Below, in pieces: positions 1 to 7,700 of a stretch of 64,000 bases of DNA (the stretch's first letter is position 1; each line of letters begins with the position of its first letter). Both the position numbers and the translations under genes were made by a program. The notes under the pieces are model-generated. The model made no database searches. It was not told the origin of the DNA and worked only from the letters and a program-made list of their open reading frames with translations. Source of the stretch: Glaciihabitans tibetensis (GTDB lineage Bacteria > Actinomycetota > Actinomycetes > Actinomycetales > Microbacteriaceae); assembly GCF_003003265.1 (NCBI RefSeq), contig NZ_PVTL01000005.1, positions 295,055 to 359,054 on the forward strand, given 5' to 3'.

Positions 1-352
1 TGTTCTGGGCGAAGAGCAGTGCCTGCCCGGCGGATTGCACGAGCGCGCTGGGCGCGCGCAGCACGGTTTTGACGGTGTCGAGCTCGCCAAGGTCGGTGTT
101 GACCCGGGCGTAGCGCCCACTCTCGCCGCCCTGAACCGCCCAGATGGAACTGTCGTTCACCGGGGTCTGCTCGACCTCGAACCCGTGGGCGACGACCGCT
201 CCGCCGACCAACAGCGTGAGCGCCACGGTGACGGCGGTCGCGCGGAGAGGGCCGGGGCGAATGGCGCTGCTCAGGCCGCTGCGCGCACCCCTGCGCCGGC
301 CGCCGCGTTGATCGCCGCCGCGCCCGATACGGAGCCGGGGCCAGACCGCCAT
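1..352 (-). CDS. N-terminus of a membrane-anchored or secreted protein, cut by the window edge
   Basis: Only the first 117 codons are present. The ATG at 352-350 directly abuts the stop codon of the upstream kinase gene, so the two are probably translationally coupled. The product has an Arg/Gly-rich cytoplasmic start of about 35 residues, one hydrophobic segment at about residues 39-56 (ATAVTVALTLLVGGAVVAHG), then an extracellular part containing a repeat-like stretch (SIWAVQGGESGRYARVNTDL). In related actinobacteria a very long fibronectin type III or Ig-like surface protein often follows the kinase of such loci, and this start would fit that. This is inference, because the diagnostic domains lie outside the window. 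Confidence 0.6.
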   Translation of the reverse strand, partial: MAVWPRLRIGRGGDQRGGRRRGARSGLSSAIRPGPLRATAVTVALTLLVGGAVVAHGFEVEQTPVNDSSIWAVQGGESGRYARVNTDLGELDTVKTVLRAPSALVQSAGQALLFAQN

Positions 353-1501
353 CTAGAAGACCCCCGTGGCGAAAAGGGCGAAGGCTGTGGCGGCAATGCC
401 GACGACGGCGCCCGCCGACACCAGGAGCGTGAGCGTTGTCGTCGATGCCCGGACGCGCCGGGAGTCCGCACCCACGATCACGGTGCCCTCGCCGGTCATC
501 GACCGCGCGGCGTTCACCCTGGTTTTCGCGACCCGGCGTCGCGGTGAGGCCGGCTGTACCTCGGAGATGACCGCGCCCCGCATCACGGTGTTCTCGAAAT
601 CGATGGGGCTCCCGGCCGTTGCCCACTCGTCACCGGCGACTTCGAGCGGCGTCGGGGCTAGACCCATTTCGTGCTGGACCCGCTGCAACTGGGTCGCGCA
701 CTCCAACAGCGTGAGCTGGCGGTGCTCGGGCAACCGGCTCATGGTCCGAGCGAGCACCTGCTCGAGGCTGTCCGGCACGTCCGCCCTGCCGAGGGGGGTG
801 TACTTGGCGCGGCTGATTCGCTGGGCCAGCTGCGATCGAGAGCTTTTCACCGAGGGCTGCTCAAAGGGCGTGCGCCCGGCAAGGAGGGAATAAATGGTTG
901 CCCCGAAGCCCCATACCTCGCTCGCGACGGTGCCCGTGGTGCGCTCTTCGACTATTTCGGGGGCGCTCCACGGCACGCTCATCGCGAAGAGCTGTTCCTG
1001 GTTGGACGAGCCGAGTGAGGCTGCGATGCCGAAGTCCGAGAGCACGGGTGAACCGAACGACGTGGTGAGGATGTTGGAGGGCTTGATGTCGCGGTGCAGC
1101 ACGCCCGAGCGGTGCGCCGTCTCGAGGGCGCAGGCGATCTTCACCGCGACGTGGAGCACCTCCGCCACCGGCAGCTGCTCCCGGCGGTAGCGGGAAGCCA
1201 GGGATCCCGGGCAGAACTCCATCACGAGATACGGGCGGCCGTCCGCGGAAATGCTGGCGTTGTACACCGTCAGGATCGACGGGTGCGCGCTCAGGCTCGC
1301 CATCACGTCGGCTTCGGCATTGAACATCCGAAGCACATCGCTGTCGACCACGTTCTGAAGCAGCACCTTGACGGCCACCGAACGACGGGGCATGTTCTGC
1401 TGGAACAGGAATACGTCGGCGAACCCGCCGGCGCCGAGGGGGCGGATGTAGCTGTAGCCCGAAAGCACGGGCGGCGCCGAAGGCAGTCGTGCTCCCACCA
1501 T
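353..1501 (-). CDS. Membrane-anchored serine/threonine protein kinase (PknB-type)
   Basis: 382 residues. The Hanks-type kinase domain covers about 15-275: glycine loop GAGGFADV at 23-30, ATP-binding lysine K45 in VAVKV, catalytic loop HRDIKPSN with HRD at 136-138, and DFG at 156-158. A linker leads to one C-terminal membrane segment (about 357-382) with almost nothing outside, so the kinase faces the cytoplasm and has no PASTA sensor. It lies downstream of the secretion genes. The FHA domain of the nearby EccC-like ATPase is a phosphothreonine-binding fold, so the kinase may control secretion through it; that link is inferred. The start is followed by a gap of about 140 bp to the next gene upstream, so it may have its own promoter. 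Confidence 0.93.
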   Translation of the reverse strand: MVGARLPSAPPVLSGYSYIRPLGAGGFADVFLFQQNMPRRSVAVKVLLQNVVDSDVLRMFNAEADVMASLSAHPSILTVYNASISADGRPYLVMEFCPGSLASRYRREQLPVAEVLHVAVKIACALETAHRSGVLHRDIKPSNILTTSFGSPVLSDFGIAASLGSSNQEQLFAMSVPWSAPEIVEERTTGTVASEVWGFGATIYSLLAGRTPFEQPSVKSSRSQLAQRISRAKYTPLGRADVPDSLEQVLARTMSRLPEHRQLTLLECATQLQRVQHEMGLAPTPLEVAGDEWATAGSPIDFENTVMRGAVISEVQPASPRRRVAKTRVNAARSMTGEGTVIVGADSRRVRASTTTLTLLVSAGAVVGIAATAFALFATGVF

Positions 1502-1644
1502 GCCCCCGAATAATCTGTGCGTGCGCCGTCGTCCTACGCGGGAGCGGCGTGAATAAAGGTCAGCTTATCCACACTTTGAGGGTGCGCGCGTCGTGCCGCG
1601 CGATCTGTCTACCGGGCGGCAGCACCAGACGGCAGTTCAGCGCA

Positions 1645-2196
1645 TCAGCCACGACTGCCGAGGTCGCTCAGGAGAACGACATCGGTGTCCTTACGTGTGA
1701 GCCGCATTTTTCTGAGCTGCGCCGCTGCTGCGACGGCCACCGCACCTGCGGCCACGAAGAACCACGGTGAGAAGGGCTGACCTGGCGTGTAGTACAGGCT
1801 CAGGGCGATCGATCCCACCGCAAGAGCCAACGCGAGAAAAGCAACCATCCCCAGCCTGACTTCCGAGACCACGATCCCGGCCGCGTTGCGGTGAACCTGA
1901 TGTTCCGGTTTCCAGCAGGAAGCGACTAAGGTCGCGAGTCCCAGAACAAGCAGAGCGCCCACCCACCACGGCGTGGGGTAGGGAAGCACGCCAGCGTAAG
2001 CATCCAGATGGGTGTCCGCAGGCGTACGTCCCTCCCCGACGGTGCCGAGAACGGCGGCCATCACAAAATTGAACGGGAGCCAGATGTAGACCAGCAGCAC
2101 AATTGCTGCGACCAGCAGAACAAATGCTCGCGCGTTACTTTTTGCCACGCGGGCATTGCCGGTTCCTGAGGTTTTCGTCTGCACCAGGGTTCCCAT
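1645..2196 (-). CDS. Four-helix membrane protein, paralogue A (unknown function)
   Basis: 183 residues from the ATG at 2196. The frame is open upstream, but that extension lacks similarity to the paralogue. Hydrophobic segments lie at about 24-47, 76-94, 112-135 and 144-160. Conserved blocks shared with the adjacent copy (2258-2827) are IWLPFNFVM at the end of helix 1, YAGVLPYPTPWWVGALL before helix 2, and LYYTPGQPFSPW between helices 3 and 4. I do not recognise the family. It sits in a type VII secretion locus next to two WXG100 genes, with two relatives in tandem. Duplicated small membrane proteins in such loci are often immunity or accessory factors, but nothing in the sequence proves that. 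Confidence 0.75.
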   Translation of the reverse strand: MGTLVQTKTSGTGNARVAKSNARAFVLLVAAIVLLVYIWLPFNFVMAAVLGTVGEGRTPADTHLDAYAGVLPYPTPWWVGALLVLGLATLVASCWKPEHQVHRNAAGIVVSEVRLGMVAFLALALAVGSIALSLYYTPGQPFSPWFFVAAGAVAVAAAAQLRKMRLTRKDTDVVLLSDLGSRG

Positions 2197-2257
2197 CTTG
2201 AACGATCGTGGTGGTTTGGGCGTGGAGGCGCGTGCTCTGTCTACACAGACCTGCTCT

Positions 2258-2827
2258 TCAGGTCGGCGGTCGACGTCGTTGCAGTCGGCCGCGACGCTTT
2301 GCCGCGCCCCTGGGCCGGTGGTCTTCTCGATCTTGCTGCCGTCTCCGGGCGTTTGCAGCCGCGGCAACTCCCAGGGCGGCGACGGAGACGAAGTGCCAGG
2401 GGGAGAAGACCTCGCCCGGGGTGTAGTACAGGGCGAGGGTCACGCAACCGAGTGCAAGAAAAATCGTGAAAAACACGATCATTCCGGGCGTAATTCGAAC
2501 GATCACTTTCGCGCCGGGGGTGAACCCGTGTATCTGGTTCTCTCGCTTCCACGACGCGGCCAGAAGAAGGGCGTATGCCGCGACGAGCAATGCCCCAACC
2601 CACCAGGGCGTCGGGTACGGGAGTATTCCCGCGTACGACGCTCGGTGCGAAACGATAGCGGTGCGCGGCTCCCGAGGGATCTCCAGAACATCGGTCATGA
2701 TGAAGTTAAACGGAAGCCACAAGTAGATCAGCACGACGGACGCGCCGACCAGTGCCATCAACGCGTAGGCGTTTAACTTTCCAGCGCGGGTCGACACCAT
2801 TTCGGCCTCACGTGCTAATCCGGTCAT
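2258..2827 (-). CDS. Four-helix membrane protein, paralogue B (unknown function)
   Basis: 189 residues and clearly homologous to the neighbour at 1645-2196. Shared blocks include YLWLPFNFIM, SYAGILPYPTPWWVGALLV and ALYYTPGEVFSPWHFV. The C-terminal 30 residues are unusually Arg/Gln-rich (RRRQQDREDHRPRG) and do not resemble the tail of paralogue A, so this end may have drifted or been altered by a frameshift after duplication. The start at 2827 lies 6 bp after the stop of the preceding gene, which suggests one operon. Function is unknown. Confidence 0.75.
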   Translation of the reverse strand: MTGLAREAEMVSTRAGKLNAYALMALVGASVVLIYLWLPFNFIMTDVLEIPREPRTAIVSHRASYAGILPYPTPWWVGALLVAAYALLLAASWKRENQIHGFTPGAKVIVRITPGMIVFFTIFLALGCVTLALYYTPGEVFSPWHFVSVAALGVAAAANARRRQQDREDHRPRGAAKRRGRLQRRRPPT

Positions 2828-2833
2828 GCGGGC

Positions 2834-3403
2834 TCAGACCGAGGTGACGGATCCGGCGAGGCCGTCCATCAGCTCGATGGTGCGAGGAAAGTTGACCAGG
2901 TCCAACTGGCTGGTGAGCAACCGCAGCACCGAGCCGTCGACCTCAAAGGCGTACTCGATTACCGCGCCGATGACCGGGGAGTTGTCGTAGGGGTTGATGT
3001 ACCGCACGCACCGAACTCCCACGAGGCCGGACTGTGTGGTGAATGGGCCCACCTCAGGCGGTTCGGCTGCGGATGGGTCGTTTGCGCCAACGTAGTCTTC
3101 GAGTGAGATCGCGCCGAGCGCTTCGCGGGGGGTGATGTACGCGTCTGCAGAAGTGAGGGGCCCGTACCACGTGGCGAGGCTGAGAAAGGTGCGCGATGCC
3201 TCGCGCTTTATGCCCTCGACCGCTTCGAACACAAAGGTCTCGTGGAGCACCTTGCGCTGGGATTTGCGCAACCGCACATCCGCTCCCGCGGCGAGCTCGT
3301 CAAGGAGGTCCTTCGCCCAGGCCTCGGGGGTGCTCCATCGTTCTGTCTCGCCAAACGGGGGAACGCCCGCCCAGTCGAACGGAAAATCAATAAAAAATGC
3401 CAC
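2834..3403 (-). CDS. Hypothetical soluble protein of the type VII secretion locus
   Basis: 189 residues from a GTG start at 3403, chosen because GGAG sits five bases upstream. There is no signal peptide or membrane segment. The N-terminus is aromatic (FFIDFPFDWAGVPPF), followed by a charged amphipathic stretch (LLDELAAGADVRLRKSQRK) and a beta-rich C-terminal half ending in a helix. It lies between two members of the membrane-protein family and 6 bp upstream of paralogue B, so it is probably co-transcribed with them. I do not recognise a family. A cytosolic chaperone or immunity-like role beside WXG100 substrates is possible but only suggested by position. Confidence 0.7.
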   Translation of the reverse strand: MAFFIDFPFDWAGVPPFGETERWSTPEAWAKDLLDELAAGADVRLRKSQRKVLHETFVFEAVEGIKREASRTFLSLATWYGPLTSADAYITPREALGAISLEDYVGANDPSAAEPPEVGPFTTQSGLVGVRCVRYINPYDNSPVIGAVIEYAFEVDGSVLRLLTSQLDLVNFPRTIELMDGLAGSVTSV

Positions 3404-3504
3404 GTGGTCTCCGTGAGGCTAGTTCGAAAGGGGTGCGGTCAGGCGAGAGCTGTCGCCAAAGCGGAGGGTGGCACTCATCGGCTTTGGCGCAACCACGAGA
3501 CGTG

Positions 3505-3947
3505 TCAACCACGGCGTTGTCGTGTGGAGGATGGTCGGTCTGCACGGTCTTGCCTGACTTTGTGGATCTGCGCCACGACGGCAATTATCACGCCGGCGGC
3601 CGCTACGAAGAACCACGGGGAGAAAAGGTCGCCGGGCGTGTGATACCCCGCGAGCATAAAGCTGCCCAGCGCGAGAAATGCAGTGGCCAGCGCAATTTTT
3701 CCTGGGGTCGCCCGCAGGATAAATGGTGACCCGAGAGCGGTGTGCGTCTGGTGCTCCCGCCTCCAGCAGGCGGCGAGAAGCGCGCCAAATCCCGCTGCGA
3801 TGAGCGCGCCATGACCACGTTGAAACCGAGCCAGTTGTAAACCATCCCGACGAGCGCCACAACAAGAACCGTCCGGGCGTACGCGTTCCTCTTCGCCACA
3901 ACTGCGGCTCGCGCACGGGCGTCTGCTGCCGACGTAGTGGCTACCAC
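3505..3947 (-). pseudogene. Broken third copy of the four-helix membrane protein
   Basis: The first part, read from about 3947 (GTG), gives ARTVLVVALVGMVYNWLGFNVVM, matching helix 1 of the two intact copies. After VVMA the reading frame changes. The next frame continues ALIAAGFGALLAACWRREHQ and later GYHTPGDLFSPWFFVAAAG, matching helices 2-4, and ends at the TGA at 3505. About 36 residues corresponding to the YAGVLPYPTPWWVG block are missing at the junction near 3808. So the copy carries an out-of-frame internal deletion. It could make only a truncated protein, and several unrelated short frames now cross it. Confidence 0.75.
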
Positions 3948-3987
3948 GACGTAGCGAGACCGGCTCCTGTTGTGAGGCCTGAGATGG

Positions 3988-4305
3988 CTAGGGTGCAAGT
4001 ACTGCAACCCGCGGCGCAGGGGCACGGTCGTGAGCCCAGGCTCCGATGTCTTCATCGGCAGCCTCGAGTCCTTCCGCGACAGAGTTCACGTTATCGTGCA
4101 GGGTAACTATCTGTTCGATGAGTTCGACCCGGCGGTGGTCCCCGTTGCTGGCGAACTCACGGACGCGACCGGCAAGACCATCGTGGCCGGTCGCGTCCGC
4201 AATACGTTCGCTGCTGGTTGTGGCTGACTCAAATTCGCTGCTCACCGAATTGAGGTAGGTCGCGGCATCGCGCAGAACCTCGGTGTCGACGTATAGGTCA
4301 GCCAC
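3988..4305 (-). CDS. WXG100/ESAT-6-like small helical protein
   Basis: 105 residues from a GTG start at 4305. Two long amphipathic helices (about 5-38 and 55-88) are separated by a short turn near TGHDGLAGRV, the layout of WXG100-superfamily secretion substrates. The canonical W-x-G is not present. There is no signal peptide. It is placed 22 bp downstream of the more typical WXG100 gene, so the two may form a secreted heterodimer exported by the FtsK/SpoIIIE ATPase upstream. The C-terminal tail RAPAPRVAVLAP is not helical and could carry an export signal; that is inference. Confidence 0.7.
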   Translation of the reverse strand: MADLYVDTEVLRDAATYLNSVSSEFESATTSSERIADATGHDGLAGRVREFASNGDHRRVELIEQIVTLHDNVNSVAEGLEAADEDIGAWAHDRAPAPRVAVLAP

Positions 4306-4327
4306 AATCGTTGTCCGAAGCTGGAGA

Positions 4328-4624
4328 CTAGCCGCGGATTGCGTTGCCGAGCTCGGTGTCGACGTTCGAGAGGGCGTCAGCGGCGCTCGTGAGGAAGCCG
4401 CTCATGCCATCGAGCCCGGTGACGGCCTGGGTGGTGCCCTGGGTGAAGAGGTCGTACGAAGCCTGGAAGGCACCCGAGGCGGAGTCGGTGACGAAGCCGG
4501 ACTCGACGAGGCCATTGACCAGGGCCTGCAGCGTCGTCAGACGCGTGATGAGGTCTTCTTTACCGGTCTGCAGCTGTCCGGCAGCGTCGGTCATTTCGGT
4601 GTATGTGACGTTGAGATTTGCCAT
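4328..4624 (-). CDS. WXG100 family type VII secretion target
   Basis: 98 residues, the standard length for the family. Two predicted helices flank a turn at about residues 43-50 (SGFVTDSASGAF). SGF takes the place of the W-x-G tryptophan turn, as in many actinobacterial members with a G-F-V-T-D-x-A-S-G-A-F signature. There is no Sec signal, as expected for a substrate of an EccC/EssC ATPase. It is the first small gene after the ATPase gene, from which it is separated by 154 bp holding a GC hairpin and probably its own promoter. That would let it be made at higher level than the ATPase. A GGGGGC purine-rich run lies 6 bases before the ATG. Confidence 0.85.
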   Translation of the reverse strand: MANLNVTYTEMTDAAGQLQTGKEDLITRLTTLQALVNGLVESGFVTDSASGAFQASYDLFTQGTTQAVTGLDGMSGFLTSAADALSNVDTELGNAIRG

Positions 4625-4653
4625 GTGATAGCCCCCGCGGTGTTAGGTTCGCG

Positions 4654-4669
4654 CCGGGGGAGCCCCCGG
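4654..4669 (-). promoter_or_regulatory. GC-rich hairpin in the leader of the WXG100 gene
   Basis: A perfect inverted repeat (CCGGGGG-AG-CCCCCGG) lies about 30 bases upstream of the WXG100 start. It is not followed by a T run on the minus strand, so it is a weak candidate for a terminator of the ATPase transcript. It could also be a 5' stabilising stem for the abundant small-gene mRNA. Confidence 0.4.
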
Positions 4670-4778
4670 TCGCCTTACAGAACGGTATCAGCTTGGTACA
4701 GAGAATTCGTCATTTAAAGCGAATTTCCCGGCACCCGGATGGGGGATCGACCGACCGTTCTCCGAATGGCCCGGGAAA

Positions 4779-7700
4779 CTACTCGACCTCGGGCAGCGGA
4801 AGCTGCACGCGGAGCGTCTTTCCGCGGGCGACGTACATCCCGCGGCCCGGAGGAAACTCCGAGCGGTTCACGCGCGGCAACGCCGTCTTCAGGAGGATGT
4901 CGCCCTCGATCGGATCGGGCTGCAGGAGGAATCCGCGCCGCGCGTTCTTGATCTCGGCGAACAACGGCCAGGATGCGTTCCACGACGCCGTCTCACTCTC
5001 CGCGAGGAGGAAGTGGCCGCTGCGCTTGACCTGCTTCACCAGCGCGACGATCGCGGCATCCGCCGGCGTCTGGAGAAAGTCGACCAGGTTCTCGATGACG
5101 ATGACGATCCGGCCCTCGGTGTCGGGGTCAACAACTGACAGCGCCAGCTCCTTCGACAATTCGACCACTTCTTCGATGCTGGTTGCCGCCGTATCCCAGC
5201 CGAGCTGGTCAGCCAGGCCCGAGCGCGGATTTCCCATGTAGTACATGCGGGCGTCCGGGTCGAACATGCGAAGCGACTGGGAGATCGCGCGCAGCGCGGT
5301 GCTCCGCCCGGACGCGGGCGGGCCGGACAGCATCAGCGTTCCGACCGGGTCGAAGCCGACGGGCCGCAGCGTCTCGTCGCTGACGCCGAGTGCCGGCCAG
5401 CCATCGATGGTGGTGGGCAGCTCGGTCGCCGAGTACTCCCGCGGCAGCGCACCGATGGGGGCGACGATCGGGTGACGCGCGGCGATGAGTTCCGCCGCGT
5501 AGTCGCGCACGGCGATTGCCTGTTCGGAGACGGATGTCGACGCACCCAGCACCCCGATCTGAGTTTCCAGGTCGTCGAAGATGGCGCGACCGGGGGCCGA
5601 CTTTGAGCTGAGAATGTCGCTCGGTACATCGAGCTGGCCGTAGGCCATGTCCTCGGACAGCCGCAGCACAACCCGGCGCTGCACGCTCGACGATACCGAG
5701 GAGGGCACGGCGCCTGGCCGGTCGGACGTGAAAGCGACGTGGATACCCAGCTGGCGACCGTCGGAGAGGATGTCCTTGAACACGTCGTACCAGACGGCCC
5801 GGCCGCTGGTGGTTTCCCAGTCATCGCGGAACGAGGGGAAGCCATCGATGAGCAGGAGAATCCGGGTCTGGTCGGGCTTACCGGCCAGGATGCGGTAGTC
5901 GCTGACCGAGGAGGCGCTGGCCTCCGCAAAGCGTCTGGCGCGCTGTTCGAGCTCGGCCTTGAGGTAGCGGAACAGGCGCACGATGCGCTCACTGTCGTCA
6001 CCGGTGATCACCGATCCCACGTTCGGGAGTGCCTCGATCATGCGCAGGCTGCCCGCGCCGAAGTCGAGCGCGTAGACCTCGACCGGCCCACCCAGGTGCG
6101 TGTCTGCTGCGGCGATGGCGAGGGTGCGCAGCACCACGCTCTTGCCCGACCCGCCCGTGCCGTAGATCGCGATGTGACCGTCGACGTCGGGGGAGAAGCC
6201 CACCGGCTGCTGTTGCTGCTGCGTGGGCACGTCAGCAACGCCGAAGACGAGGGAACTGTCGGTTGCGGTGAGCAGCGGGGCGAGCGAACGCACGGGTGCA
6301 AGCTCGTCGAGCCACGGCCGACGGGGAGCGGGGATCCTGGCCACTTTCGCCGCACCCACGATCGAGGTGACCAGCTGCTGCTGGTCGGTCGGGCCGAGGT
6401 CGCGTTCCTCGTCGCCGGTCTCGTCGCGGGGGTGCTCCCAGACCGTCTCGCCACCGAAACGCAGCTCGGCGATGTCGATTTCCGACTGCTCGGGCTCGCG
6501 GGAAGTCCACCCGCCCGCGTAGCCGGACTGGAACTGCTGCAGGCGCCCGGGCCCGGTCTTCGCGATCCCGCGACCGGGGATGGAGGGATCGAAGTGGGCG
6601 GCATCCTTGATCCCCACGACGTCACTGCTGTCCGATTCATCCGCCATTCGAAGCGCAACGCGCAGGTTCGTGTTCGCGCGCAGGTTGTCCTTGATGACGC
6701 CGGCCGGTCGTTGAGTGGCCATGATGAGGTGGATGCCGAGGGACCGCCCTCTCTGGGCGATGTCGACGACACCGTCGACGAACGTAGGAACATCGCTGAC
6801 GAGAGCCGCGAATTCGTCGATGACGAGCACGAGGGCGGGTGGGCACTCGGGGTCGCCGCGCTTCTCGAGCTCGATCAGGTCCTTGGCCTTTTTGCGGTTG
6901 AGCAGGTGCTCGCGGTACTGCAGTTCCGCGCGCAGGCTGGTGAGCGCGCGGCGCACCAGGTGGGTGCTGAGGTCGGTGACCAGGCCCACGCAGTGCGGCA
7001 GCGAGACGCAGTCGGCGAAGGCGGATCCGCCCTTGTAGTCGACGAACAGGAAGGTGACGCGGTCGGGGCTGTACTCGGCGGCCATGCCGAGCACCCAGGC
7101 CTGGAGGAACTCACTCTTACCCGAGCCGGTGGTTCCCCCGACGAGCGCGTGCGGGCCCTGGGCCCGCAGGTCGAGGTGCATCGGGTCGACGCCGCCGGAG
7201 CCGACGATCGCCCGGAGCCCGGTGCCGCGGCGCGCCCGCGGCAGTACACCGGGGGTGCGGTCGTGGATGGAGGTGTTCTGGCGCCAGCGGTCGATGACCG
7301 CGTCACTGGACTCCATCAGGTCGAGGCCGAGGAGCGTCACCGTCGACACCATTCGCGGCAGGTCACTCGAGTCGGCGACCATCGCCCCGGCGTCGAGCAC
7401 GGGCGCCATCCTGCGGGCGAACGCCATCGCGGTTGCGGAGTCCACGAGCTCGGTCTCGACGTCGGTGATCGACTCCCCGAGACGAACAAAGGAGACGCGG
7501 GCGCTCCCGGCATCGTCGCCGATTTCGAGATAGGTGCGGCAGACAGCGGGCAGCGTCGCGACGTTGCGCGCGATCCAGATCGGGTAGACACCGGCGTCGG
7601 CGCCCTGCTCCGCGAGCTGCACGAGCCTGGCGCGATCGACGGCGACATCGTCGGAGATCACCACCACGATTGCGGGGACCGGGGACTGGGTTCCATCGGT

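Noticed and set aside
3603..4055. 150-codon open frame as an intact gene
   Set aside because: Only its middle matches the membrane-protein family; after VVMA the homology shifts frame, so it was called a pseudogene.
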